Of a DNA stretch of 43,583 nt, positions 33,058-41,137 are shown piece after piece. Location of the stretch: the NCBI GenBank assembly GCA_945861925.1, contig CAMAWO010000003.1, forward strand, positions 1-43,583, in the 5' to 3' direction. Made by a program: the position numbers and the translations under genes. The notes under the pieces were generated by a model. The model had not been told where the DNA came from. It worked only from the letters and a program-made list of their open reading frames with translations, and searched no databases. This DNA comes from Bifidobacterium breve (lineage in GTDB: Bacteria > Actinomycetota > Actinomycetes > S36-B12). The first letter of the stretch is position 1, and the number at the start of each line of letters is the position of its first letter.

Positions 33058-34095
33058 GTGGAGATCCTGAGCGTGGACCTGGCCCTCGATGAGGCGCTTG
33101 CCGCCGCTGTCGAATTTGCTCACGATGCGGTTGCCGCCGAGGTGGGCGCTGACCGAGTGGGCGAGCATCTCGAGGTCGCAATGGAGGACGAACGACTCGC
33201 CACTCATCAGTTCAATTGCACGAGCCCCGGCTACCGAGGCTGGCGCTGGGCCGTGACCTTGGCCCGCACCCCTGACTCCCCGGACCCGACCGTCTGCGAT
33301 GTCGTCCTGCTGCCCGGCCCTGACGCCCTTGTCGCCCCTTCCTGGGTTCCGTGGAGTGAGCGGGTGCAACCTGGCGACCTCGGTGTCGGAGACCTTTTCC
33401 CGACCGGCGCCCAGGACCCTCGACTGGTCGCCGGGTTCACCGATGAAGACGACCTCGATGGCGTCGGTTCGCAGTCCCCGTTGTTGCCGAGCACCTGGGA
33501 GCTTGGCCTTGGTCGTGCTCGGGTGCTCTCCCAGATCGGACGCGACGACGCTGCGGACCGCTGGTATGCGGGCGAAATGGGCCCGGACTCGGCGATGGCG
33601 AAGAGTGCGCCACTCACCTGCCTGACCTGCGGGTTCCTCATGCCGATGGGTGGGGCGTTTGGCCAGATGTTCGCCGTCTGCGCGAACGTTATGGCACCCG
33701 CCGATGGCCGCGTCGTAGCCCTCGATTACGGCTGCGGTGCCCACTCAGAGGTGCAGGTCGACGAGGTAGTAGACGATGTTGTGGACGATGTTGTGGACGA
33801 GGGAGCCGCTGAGGAGGCCCTTGCTGATGAGCTCACGTTCGACGACGAGGTGATGGACGACGCCGCGCTCGCGTTGGATCCGGAGCCAGGTGATGAACAC
33901 GTGGGAAGCGATGCCGGCGAATTGACGCCCGACCCGCACGACGATGATGTCCTCGAGGTCGAAGGCGTGCTCCCTGACGATGCAGGCACGCAGGATGCAC
34001 CTGAGGGGCCGGAAACTGTGACAGAACCTGTCGAACCCGTCGCTCCGGCCAAGCGGCCACGTGGCCGCGGTTGGCTCAGGGGTCGTTCAACCTAG
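33058..34095 (+). CDS. DUF3027 protein with a long acidic tail
   Basis: GTG at 33058 (MEILSVDLALDEALAAAV...) is 6 nt after CACAAT, a near-consensus leaderless signal; in-frame ATG 33040 has no ribosome site. The 345-aa protein has the actinobacterial DUF3027 domain over its first ~240 residues: FNCTSPGYRGWRWAVTLARTPD, VLLPGPDALVAPSWVPWSERVQPGDLGVGDLFP, RVLSQIGRDDAADRWYAGEMGPDSAMAKSAPLTCLTCGFLMPMGG, with a Cys pair (CLTC). The remainder is strongly acidic and low in complexity (VDEVVDDVVDDVVDEG...), ending in a basic patch RPRGRGWLRGRST. Function is unknown. It overlaps the convergent DUF2530 gene by 4 nt. Confidence 0.85.
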   Translation: MEILSVDLALDEALAAAVEFAHDAVAAEVGADRVGEHLEVAMEDERLATHQFNCTSPGYRGWRWAVTLARTPDSPDPTVCDVVLLPGPDALVAPSWVPWSERVQPGDLGVGDLFPTGAQDPRLVAGFTDEDDLDGVGSQSPLLPSTWELGLGRARVLSQIGRDDAADRWYAGEMGPDSAMAKSAPLTCLTCGFLMPMGGAFGQMFAVCANVMAPADGRVVALDYGCGAHSEVQVDEVVDDVVDDVVDEGAAEEALADELTFDDEVMDDAALALDPEPGDEHVGSDAGELTPDPHDDDVLEVEGVLPDDAGTQDAPEGPETVTEPVEPVAPAKRPRGRGWLRGRST

Positions 34096-34310
34096 GAGCG
34101 ATGGGCTCGGCGTTGCCTACGCCGAAGGTAGAGGATCCCGCCCACACCGCTGATGATGGCGACGGCGCAGGTTCCGAGCCACCAGTCGCTGCCCTGCGGG
34201 ATTCGATCGCGCAGGACGAGCAGGACAACGCCGACCACCAGCCAGATGATGGTCCCGGTGCTCACTGCGACGAGTGCGTCGTCCTTCGCATGGTTCGTCT
34301 CGGCGGGCAT
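34092..34310 (-). CDS. DUF2530 small membrane protein
   Basis: ATG at 34310 (MPAETNHAKDDALVAV...) has AGGAAAC directly upstream and TAGCGT before that; the ORF-track start at 34340 is less likely. The 72-aa protein has two membrane helices (GTIIWLVVGVVLLVL and WWLGTCAVAIISGVGGILYL) and a basic C-terminus (RRRQRRAHRS), the DUF2530 layout. It is divergent from the NCS2 permease with 59 bp between starts, an association also seen in mycobacteria. Function is unknown. Confidence 0.8.
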   Translation of the reverse strand: MPAETNHAKDDALVAVSTGTIIWLVVGVVLLVLRDRIPQGSDWWLGTCAVAIISGVGGILYLRRRQRRAHRS

Positions 34311-34369
34311 GTTTCCTACGCTACTCTGCGCGCGGTACACCGACCACCATGCGCCGAACAGGAGGAGTC

Positions 34370-35827
34370 ATGGCTGCAGATGCCCCATCCCGGCCTTCGG
34401 GCCGAATCGATATCTGGTTCTCGCTGTCGGCTCGAGGGTCAACATACGGCCGCGAGATTCGCGGGGGACTCGTCACCTTCTTCACCATGGCGTACATCGT
34501 TGTCCTCAACCCCCTCATCATCGGTACCTCCAAGGACATGAACGGCCTCTACGTCGGAGGCACGGACAACATGATCAAGGCGATCACGATGGTGACGGCA
34601 GCGACCGCGCTCGTCGCCGGGCTCATGACGATTCTCATGGGCGCGATTGGCCGGTTCCCGATAGCGGTTGCCGCCGGCCTTGGCCTGAATGGCTTTGTCG
34701 CATTCACCCTGGCCCCCCGGATGACCTGGGCTGATGCGATGGGCCTCGTCGTCCTCGAAGGGGTGCTCATCCTCATCCTCGCGCTCACCGGGTTCAGATC
34801 AGCGGTCTTCACCGCCGTGCCGGAGCCCTTGAAATACGCGATCGGCGTCGGGATCGGCCTGTTCATCACGATTATTGGCCTCGTTGACGCGGGGGTCGTC
34901 CGAACTGGCGTGCCGCTCGTGTCCTTCGGGGTTGCTGGTGAATTGCAAGGCTGGCCGATATTCACCTTCTGTGCTGGCCTCTTCATCACGATTGTCCTCG
35001 TTGTTCGCAAGGTGATGGGAGCCATCCTCATCGGCATCGTTGCGACGACCGTGTTGGCGATCGCCATTGAGGCATTCGTGGGCATTGGCGGCAGGTCAAT
35101 CACCAATGAGGATGGTTGGGGGTTGAACGTTCCGGTCCTCCCCGAATCGGTGCTCGCCGTGCCAGACCTCGGACTCCTTGGGCAGTTCAGCCTCTTCGGT
35201 AGCTTTGAGGTGATTGGCGTCCTCGCCTCACTTCTGGCGATCTTCTCCCTCATGCTCAGTGACTTCTTCGACACGATGGGTACAGCATTCGGCCTCGCCA
35301 CTGAGGCCGACCTCATTGACGATGAGGGAAGGATCCCCCACTTCGAGAGCATCCTCGTCGTCGACTCGATTGCGGCGGCAGCGGGTGGCGCCGCCTCAGT
35401 GTCGAGCAATACGGCCTATGTTGAGTCCGCTTCAGGTATCGCGGAGGGTGCACGCACGGGGGTCGCCTCGCTTGTCACCGGCGCACTCTTTCTCGTCGCG
35501 ATGTTCTTCTCGCCCCTTGTCACGATCATCCCCTACGAGGCGGCGTCGCCGGCACTTGTCGTCGTCGGCTTCCTCATGATGACGCAGATCCGTCATATCG
35601 ACTTCAGCGACTACTCGATCGGGATTCCGGCCTTCCTCACCATCGTGATCATGCCGTTCACCTACTCCATCACCAATGGGATCGGCGCCGGATTCGTCTC
35701 ATGGCTGGTAATCAAGATCTTCACCGGAAAGGCTAGTGAAGTGAACTGGCTGATGTGGGTGATTTCGCTCGCCTTCCTCGCCTACTTCGGGATCTATCCA
35801 ATCGAGTTGGTGCTCGGACTGAAGTAG
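34370..35827 (+). CDS. NCS2-family purine (guanine/hypoxanthine) permease, AzgA-like
   Basis: ATG at 34370 follows AGGAGGAGTC; upstream in-frame ATGs are not used. The 485-aa protein has about 13 membrane segments. AzgA-type features are visible: GSTYGREIRGGLVTFFTMAYIVVLNPLII, AAGLGLNGFVAFTLAP, FDTMGTAFGLATEADLIDDEG (substrate-site Asp region), AAAAGGAASVSSNTAYVESASGIAEGARTGVASLVTG, and the ALVVVGFLMMTQI segment. It would import purine bases by proton symport. A 29-aa membrane peptide gene begins 11 bp after its stop. Confidence 0.92.
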   Translation: MAADAPSRPSGRIDIWFSLSARGSTYGREIRGGLVTFFTMAYIVVLNPLIIGTSKDMNGLYVGGTDNMIKAITMVTAATALVAGLMTILMGAIGRFPIAVAAGLGLNGFVAFTLAPRMTWADAMGLVVLEGVLILILALTGFRSAVFTAVPEPLKYAIGVGIGLFITIIGLVDAGVVRTGVPLVSFGVAGELQGWPIFTFCAGLFITIVLVVRKVMGAILIGIVATTVLAIAIEAFVGIGGRSITNEDGWGLNVPVLPESVLAVPDLGLLGQFSLFGSFEVIGVLASLLAIFSLMLSDFFDTMGTAFGLATEADLIDDEGRIPHFESILVVDSIAAAAGGAASVSSNTAYVESASGIAEGARTGVASLVTGALFLVAMFFSPLVTIIPYEAASPALVVVGFLMMTQIRHIDFSDYSIGIPAFLTIVIMPFTYSITNGIGAGFVSWLVIKIFTGKASEVNWLMWVISLAFLAYFGIYPIELVLGLK

Positions 35828-35837
35828 CCTTGAAGAC

Positions 35838-35927
35838 ATGAGTCCCCGAGCGCGACGAATGGTGACGCTCGCTGTGCTCGGCTCGCTGGTGGCGGCGGTG
35901 CTCATCGCCGCCGCGCTTGGGCGTTGA
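35838..35927 (+). CDS. 29-aa single-span membrane peptide
   Basis: This ORF is too short for the track: MSPRARRMVTLAVLGSLVAAVLIAAALGR, a basic start followed by one hydrophobic helix. It starts 11 bp after the NCS2 permease stop, and its TGA overlaps the TTG start of the next gene (TTGA). Such short peptides accompany transporters in some Actinomycetota. It is supported by the layout and the positive-inside pattern; no homolog can be checked here. Confidence 0.5.
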   Translation: MSPRARRMVTLAVLGSLVAAVLIAAALGR

Positions 35928-36808
35928 ACGGTGCACGAAGGGCCGCGATCCCTGCGGGGATCATGGCTCTGAGCGCGATCCTTGCCCTCAGTTTGCTCGT
36001 GGCCACACCGGCAATGGCAACTGGCGACGTTGTGTGCCGGTTTTCCGATTCGCGGTTCACCGAGATCAGCGGCATGGCGCCTTCGATTCGTCACCCGGAC
36101 GTCCTGTGGATCCACAATGATTCAGGGGGCGGCCCGCGCCTGTTCGCCGTCGATTCGACAACCTGCGAGACCCTTGCAACAGTCACCGTTCGAGGTGCCC
36201 GGGCCCGGGATTTCGAGGCGATCGCCTCGGGACGCGATGCGCAGGGCAAGCCGGTGCTCTGGCTCGGCGACATCGGCGACAATCTCGACTCCTGGGGCTC
36301 CGTTGAGGTTCTCGCGATCAAGGAGCCTAAGCGACTCCGCACAAGGAGCGTGTCGGCGAAGCCCTTCTCCATCACCTATGACGATCGCCCGCACAATGCC
36401 GAGGCGCTGCTGGCCTCCCCGCGGGACGGACGTCTGTGGGTGGTGACGAAGCAACTGGCCCACGGGTCGCTCTACCGGTTGCCATCCCCGCTGCGTTCGG
36501 GCGCCCTGAACGTGGCGAAGAAGATTCGCGTCGAAGGCGGGCTCATCACCGATGGCGCGGTGTCGCCCCAAGGGGATCGGTACGTCCTGCGCGATTATGT
36601 CGATGCCGTCATCTACCAAGGGTTACCGCCGGGCAGGGAGGTGGCGCGCATCCGCCTGCCCTATCAGACCCAAGGCGAGGCGATCAGTTGGTCCGGTGAC
36701 GGCCGATCGCTCCTGGTGACCAGTGAGCGCGACGATCGCCTTATTCGAGTGTCGGTACCCCTCGTGCTGCGCCCGGCTGATCAGGAACCGGTCGAACGAC
36801 CAGAATAA
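35924..36808 (+). CDS. secreted beta-propeller-like (esterase/phytase-like) protein
   Basis: Start TTG at 35924 overlaps the stop of the 29-aa ORF; ATG at 35963 is an alternative. The 294-aa protein has a signal peptide (ALSAILALSLLVATPAMATG) and repeated blade-like segments: MAPSIRHPDVLWIHNDSGGGPRLFAVDSTT, RDFEAIASGRDAQGKPVLWLGDIGDN, NAEALLASPRDGRLWVVTKQ, GLITDGAVSPQGDRYVLRDY and GEAISWSGDGRSLLVTSERDD. The DFEAIA/GDIGDN pattern is typical of secreted propeller proteins annotated as esterase- or phytase-like. Its substrate is unknown. The last 68 nt overlap the end of the convergent MFS gene. Confidence 0.75.
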   Translation: MNGARRAAIPAGIMALSAILALSLLVATPAMATGDVVCRFSDSRFTEISGMAPSIRHPDVLWIHNDSGGGPRLFAVDSTTCETLATVTVRGARARDFEAIASGRDAQGKPVLWLGDIGDNLDSWGSVEVLAIKEPKRLRTRSVSAKPFSITYDDRPHNAEALLASPRDGRLWVVTKQLAHGSLYRLPSPLRSGALNVAKKIRVEGGLITDGAVSPQGDRYVLRDYVDAVIYQGLPPGREVARIRLPYQTQGEAISWSGDGRSLLVTSERDDRLIRVSVPLVLRPADQEPVERPE

Positions 36809-37952
36809 CGAGCGCGATGACGAGGAATGCAGGAACGAGCAGGAACGCCTCATGGAACCCGATCGCATCGGAAAGTGCACCGAGGCCGAAGGGTGCGAGG
36901 GCAATGGCGATGCTGCCTGCGATGGACGCAGCGGCTGCTGCGTGATCGGTGAGGCCGCCTGACGAGCGAACTGCGCGGGCAAGCCCTAGCGGCCAGTGGA
37001 CCCCGATCCCAATCCCGGTGATGAGCATGCCAAGGATGACGATGGGCCACTCGGTGAAACCCTAGGCGAGTGCGAACCCGAAGAGCGCCAGCACGATCGA
37101 GCCCTTAAGGATGGACTCGGTGTTGAAGCGAATGGCGAGCCTAGACCCGAAGGAGCGTCCGATGAACATGCCTCCGACGACCGCCGCGAGGGAGGAGGCT
37201 GCGGCAGCGGGGCCGAAGTTGCAGCGCTCCCGCAGGAGGTCAGCGCCCCAGAAGGTGAGGGAGAACTCGGTCGCAAGGAAGCACATGAGCGCGGCGAGCG
37301 TCCAGTAGACGCGACGAGGTAGGTGACGCCCGTCGTGATGCCGGGCGACTCCGCCCGCCTGCCCGAACACGGCGACTTGCCTTCCGCGGATGATCTCTGT
37401 GATAACAAAAGCAACCACCACGGACCACATGCCGAATCTCCAGCCCAACAGGGTGGCGACACCGATGCCGACGACCAGCGGAGCGATGAGCCCGGCAAAT
37501 GAGGCCAACGCAGTCGACTCGGTGAGTGAGGAGGGGCCCGCCTCGCCCTGATGGTCGAGGATGAAGGCGTTCAAAGATATAAGGAGAATTGCGCCGGCGA
37601 ATCCGGCGAAGAAGATGCCGGACAGCGTGACGGGGAGGCCACCTGGTGCGGTGTAGACCAAGATCCCGGCAGCGGTCGCGATTGTCGCGATGCGCACGAC
37701 ATGTCCTCGGCCCCACCGATCGATGACCCGGGCCGCGAGTAGGCCACCGAGGAGTCCTCCAAACGCCAGGAGGCTCGCGTGGACCGATGACACCGAGCGT
37801 GACGTGCCCTGCTCGTCACGCAGCAGCGCCAGCGTTGCACCGAAGGAGTAAAGGAACCATGCGTAGCAGCACATTTGCGCATAGGCGATCCACGTGGGAC
37901 GGTCGCGCACCGGGGTCGTGCTGAGTCGCGTGACGACTGCCCCCTCGTTCAT
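36741..37952 (-). pseudogene. MFS transporter frame interrupted by in-frame TAG
   Basis: From ATG 37952 (MNEGAVVTRLS...) a 404-codon frame runs to 36741, broken only by TAG at 37064-37062 between ...LALFGFALA and GFTEWPIVILGML... No frameshift is present. Twelve-helix MFS features appear on both sides: FLYSFGATLALLRDE, GGLLAARVIDRWGRGHVVR (helix 2-3 loop), GLIAPLVVGIGVATLLGWR, and after the stop GIGIGVHWPLGLARAV and a final helix. It lies 13 bp after serC in the citrate synthase-serC operon. A truncated 10-helix protein is possible, but the stop more likely inactivates it. Confidence 0.72.
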
Positions 37953-37965
37953 GTCGTGAACGCCA

Positions 37966-39090
37966 CTACTGCAACTGCCCAATGACGTGGTCGATCGAGT
38001 GCATGAGCTGGCGGACGTCGTCAGGCTCGACCGCCGGGAAAACCGCGATGCGCAATTGGTTTCTTCCGAGCTTACGGTACGGCTCGGTGTCTAGGATGCC
38101 ATGAGCCCGCAGAGTCTGTGCGATGACGGCTGCGTCGATGGCCTCATCGATATCGATGGTGGCGACGACTCCTGACCGCTTCGCCGGATCGGTGACGAAA
38201 GGGGCCGCGACGCTGCTCGCCTCAGCCCAGTCGTAGACGATGCCTGAGGACTCATTCGTGCGGGCCACGCACCAGTCGAGCCCGCCATTGGCATTGAACC
38301 AGTCGACCTGCTCGGCCATCATGAGGATGGTGGCGAGGGCAGGTGTGTTGTAGGTCTGGTCCTGGCGCGAGTTGTCGATCGCGGTCTGCAGGTCGAGGAA
38401 GGGCGAGATCCACCGGTTGCTCGCCTTGATCCGGGCCGCACGTTCGATCGCGGTCGGCGACATGAGCGCGAACCACAGTCCGCCGTCGGAGCCGAAGCTC
38501 TTCTGCGGAGCGAAATAGTAGGTGTCGAACTGCTCCGGATCGACGGCTAGGCCACCGGCGCCCGAGGTGGCGTCGATGATCATCAGGGAGCCTGCGTCGG
38601 CTTCGGTGACCCGCTGGGGCGTGATCGCGACGCCGGTGGAGGTTTCGTTATGCGGGCTGCAGTAGGCGTCGATGCCAGGCTCGGCTCGGAATGCTGGTGC
38701 GTCGCCCGGGTCCGAGGTGATGATCGTGGGATTGCCGAGGAAGGGTGCTTCCTGAACCCCGCTCGCAAACTTCGCGCCGAACTCGCCGAAGGTGAGGAAC
38801 TGGGCGCGGTCCTCGATGAGCCCGAAGGCTGCGATGTCCCAGAAGGCGGTGGACCCGCCGTTGCCGAGGACGACCTCGTAGCCCTTGGGGAGGGAGAAGA
38901 ACGAGGCGAGCCCGGTACGAAGTCGCCCGACCTGCGACTTCACGGTTGGCTGGCGGTGTGATGTGCCGAGGTATGACTGCCAGACGCCAGCCAGTGCAGC
39001 GACCTGCTCCTCACGCACCTTTGATGGGCCCGATCCGAACCGGCCGTCGGATGGGAGGAGGTCGGCGGGGATTCGGATTGCGTCGGTCAC
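37966..39090 (-). CDS. serC: phosphoserine aminotransferase
   Basis: The 374-aa PLP enzyme makes 3-phosphoserine from 3-phosphohydroxypyruvate in serine synthesis. The start is GTG 39090, with GGAG about 7 nt upstream. It is the mycobacterial/actinobacterial subtype: DGRFGSGPSKVREEQVAAL, GYEVVLGNGGSTAFWD, CSPHNETSTGVAI, DATSGAGGLAVDPEQFDTYYFAPQKSFGSDGGLW with the PLP-binding Lys in PQKSFG (about residue 198), and RKLGRNQLRIAVFPAVEPDDV. It stands between the citrate synthase and the interrupted MFS gene on one strand. Confidence 0.95.
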   Translation of the reverse strand: MTDAIRIPADLLPSDGRFGSGPSKVREEQVAALAGVWQSYLGTSHRQPTVKSQVGRLRTGLASFFSLPKGYEVVLGNGGSTAFWDIAAFGLIEDRAQFLTFGEFGAKFASGVQEAPFLGNPTIITSDPGDAPAFRAEPGIDAYCSPHNETSTGVAITPQRVTEADAGSLMIIDATSGAGGLAVDPEQFDTYYFAPQKSFGSDGGLWFALMSPTAIERAARIKASNRWISPFLDLQTAIDNSRQDQTYNTPALATILMMAEQVDWFNANGGLDWCVARTNESSGIVYDWAEASSVAAPFVTDPAKRSGVVATIDIDEAIDAAVIAQTLRAHGILDTEPYRKLGRNQLRIAVFPAVEPDDVRQLMHSIDHVIGQLQ

Positions 39091-39159
39091 GTTGGAGCTC
39101 CGGTCTGTGGGGTCGAGGACATTGCGAGCGAGGTCAGGCGAGGATCGATGCAGTGCTGG

Positions 39160-40287
39160 TCAGAGGCTGGGTGAGTAGCCCTTTGGTGCGACCATGACCG
39201 GATCCCACCCCGGGACGGCCTCGGGCTTTCGGGGTGCCGGGCCGACGTAGCGGGCGGAGGGGCGAATGAGGCGTCCGGTCTTCTTCTGCTCGAGCACATG
39301 AGCACTCCAGCCGGCGAGGCGGGCGCAGGTGAACATGGACGTGAACAGGCGAGCGGGTACCTCGGCAAAGTCGAGCATGATCGCGGCCCAGAATTCGACA
39401 TTCGTCTCGAGGACGCGGTCGGGGCGACGCGCGCGCAACTCGGCGAGAGCAGCCTGCTCGAGTGCGGCCGCCACCTCGTAGCGCGCTGCGCCCAGCTCCC
39501 GGGCGGTGCGGCGCAGCACTCGGGCCCGCGGATCCTCGGCCCGGTAGACGCGATGCCCGAAGCCCATCAGTCGCTCGCCACGGTCGAGGACGCCCCGGAC
39601 GTAAGCATCGGCATCGCCGGTGCGCTCGACCTCCTCGATCATGTGGAGCACCCGGGCAGGGGCGCCGCCGTGCAGGGGGCCGCTCATTGCGCCGATCGCG
39701 CCAGAAATCGCGGCGGCCACATCGGCCCCGGTAGAGGCGATGATGCGGCTGGCGAAGGTCGAGGCGTTCATCCCGTGCTCGGCGGCGGAGACGAAGTAGG
39801 CATCCATGGCCTGAATGTGTCGCGGCTCGGGCTCACCGCGCCAGCGGATCATGAACCGCTCGACGACGGTATCGGCCTGGTCGATCTGAGACTGGGGGAT
39901 CATCGGCTGGCCGAGACCACGGGCCGACTGAGCCACGAAGGAGAGCGCCATGACCGAAACGTGGGCGAGGTTCTCGCGGGCGGTGTCGTCATCGACGTCA
40001 AGCAGTGGCTTCAGACCCCAGGCGGGTGCGAGCATTGCGATCGCCGACTGCACGTCGACCCGTACATCACCTGAGTGGATGGGAATCGGGAAGGGCTCGG
40101 CCGGCGGCAGTCCGGGGTTGAACTCGTTGTCGACGAGGAGACCCCAGACGTTGCCGTAGGAGACCCGCCCGACGAGGTCTTCGATGTCGACACCGCGGTA
40201 GCGCAGGGCACCTCCATCACGGTCTGGCTCTGCGATCTGGGTTTCGAAGGCGATGACACCCTCAAGGCCGGGCACGAATTCAGGCAT
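39160..40287 (-). CDS. type-2 citrate synthase (CitA-like)
   Basis: The 375-aa enzyme condenses acetyl-CoA with oxaloacetate. ATG 40287 follows GGAGGAG about 7 nt upstream. Motifs include SGPLHGGAPARVLHMI (His, about 202), LMGFGHRVYRAEDPRA (His, about 243), and TNVEFWAAIMLDFAEVPARLFTSMFTCARLAGWSAHVLEQ. The usual catalytic Asp position of NVDF reads NVEF here (Glu). The short length and C-terminal KTGRLIRPSARYVGP match the second citrate synthase of Actinomycetota, whose exact substrate range can include methylcitrate. It is divergent from pdxH across a 119-bp gap containing a 12-bp inverted repeat. Confidence 0.92.
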   Translation of the reverse strand: MPEFVPGLEGVIAFETQIAEPDRDGGALRYRGVDIEDLVGRVSYGNVWGLLVDNEFNPGLPPAEPFPIPIHSGDVRVDVQSAIAMLAPAWGLKPLLDVDDDTARENLAHVSVMALSFVAQSARGLGQPMIPQSQIDQADTVVERFMIRWRGEPEPRHIQAMDAYFVSAAEHGMNASTFASRIIASTGADVAAAISGAIGAMSGPLHGGAPARVLHMIEEVERTGDADAYVRGVLDRGERLMGFGHRVYRAEDPRARVLRRTARELGAARYEVAAALEQAALAELRARRPDRVLETNVEFWAAIMLDFAEVPARLFTSMFTCARLAGWSAHVLEQKKTGRLIRPSARYVGPAPRKPEAVPGWDPVMVAPKGYSPSL

Positions 40288-40320
40288 GCGTCACTCCTCC
40301 AACAGTTATTGGCTCATCCA

Positions 40321-40357
40321 ACCCGACCCGGATGTCCGGGATGTGTCCGGGTCGGGT
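40321..40357. promoter_or_regulatory. 12-bp inverted repeat in the citrate synthase/pdxH divergent promoter
   Basis: ACCCGACCCGGA and its exact complement flank 13 nt. It lies 34 bp upstream of the citrate synthase start codon and 49 bp upstream of the pdxH ATG. There is no T-run. A shared operator or attenuating hairpin is likely. Confidence 0.55.
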
Positions 40358-40406
40358 GAACGTGACCTGCGTCGCGTCCTCGGTCATTTCATGGTTGGGT
40401 CGGTGC

Positions 40407-41102
40407 ATGAGCCTTTTGACGCCCCCGCCGGACGATGCACCGCGTCGCTTGGCCGATCTGCGTGTCTCGTATGACACGGGCACCCTCGCTGCAGAGCACC
40501 TTGCGGACAATCCACTCGACGCATTTCACACATGGTTCGACGAGGCGCAGGCGGCCCAATTGCCCGAACCGAATGCGATGATTCTCGCGACGGCGACCCC
40601 AAGCGCAACGCCAAGTGCGCGGACCGTCTTGCTCAAGCAGGCCGACGCTCGCGGATTCGTCCTGTACACGAATCTGGCCTCGCGGAAAAGCGATGAACTG
40701 CGTGAGAATCCGCAAGCCTCGCTCGTGTTCCCGTGGTTCGCCATGCATCGTCAGGTCTGCGTCGTTGGGACTGCGGAGCTCATCGGGCGAGATGAGGTCG
40801 AGGAGTACTTCCGATCCCGGCCGCGAGAGTCGAGGCTCGGAGCCTGGGCGAGCAAGCAGTCGTCGGTGATCGAGGATCGGGGAATCCTCGAGGAGCGGTA
40901 TTCACGTGTGGATGCCGATTTCGGCGACGAGGTTCCGGTCCCCGAGTTCTGGGGTGGCTGGCTCATCAGGCCCATCACGGTTGAGTTCTGGCAGGGACGT
41001 CCCTCGCGGCTCCACGACCGGCTGCGCTTTCGAAGGTCGGGCGCTGCCGTGGCGCCGCTGGACGATCCGGCGCGGTGGCGGGTGGAGCGCCTGTCCCCCT
41101 GA
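40407..41102 (+). CDS. pdxH: pyridoxamine 5'-phosphate oxidase
   Basis: ATG at 40407 gives 231 aa and the usual N-terminal helix (LADLRVSYDTGTLAAEHLADNPLDAFHTWFDEA); the ORF-track start at 40332 lies in the inverted repeat. FMN and substrate motifs: MILATATPSATPSARTVLLKQADARGFVLYTNLASRKSDEL, ASLVFPWFAMHRQVCVVGTAELI, SRPRESRLGAWASKQSSVI and the C-terminal FWQGRPSRLHDRLRFRR, which holds the active-site Arg/His. It oxidises PNP/PMP to pyridoxal 5'-phosphate, the cofactor of the nearby SerC. No good ribosome site is visible. Confidence 0.95.
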   Translation: MSLLTPPPDDAPRRLADLRVSYDTGTLAAEHLADNPLDAFHTWFDEAQAAQLPEPNAMILATATPSATPSARTVLLKQADARGFVLYTNLASRKSDELRENPQASLVFPWFAMHRQVCVVGTAELIGRDEVEEYFRSRPRESRLGAWASKQSSVIEDRGILEERYSRVDADFGDEVPVPEFWGGWLIRPITVEFWQGRPSRLHDRLRFRRSGAAVAPLDDPARWRVERLSP

Positions 41103-41125
41103 CCTCCTTCGGGGCAAGAGCCGCG

Positions 41126-41131
41126 TAGGTT
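41126..41131 (+). promoter_or_regulatory. leaderless -10 box of the MFS exporter gene
   Basis: TAGGTT, 6 nt before GTG 41138. No ribosome site is present. Confidence 0.5.
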
Positions 41132-41137
41132 CGCCCC

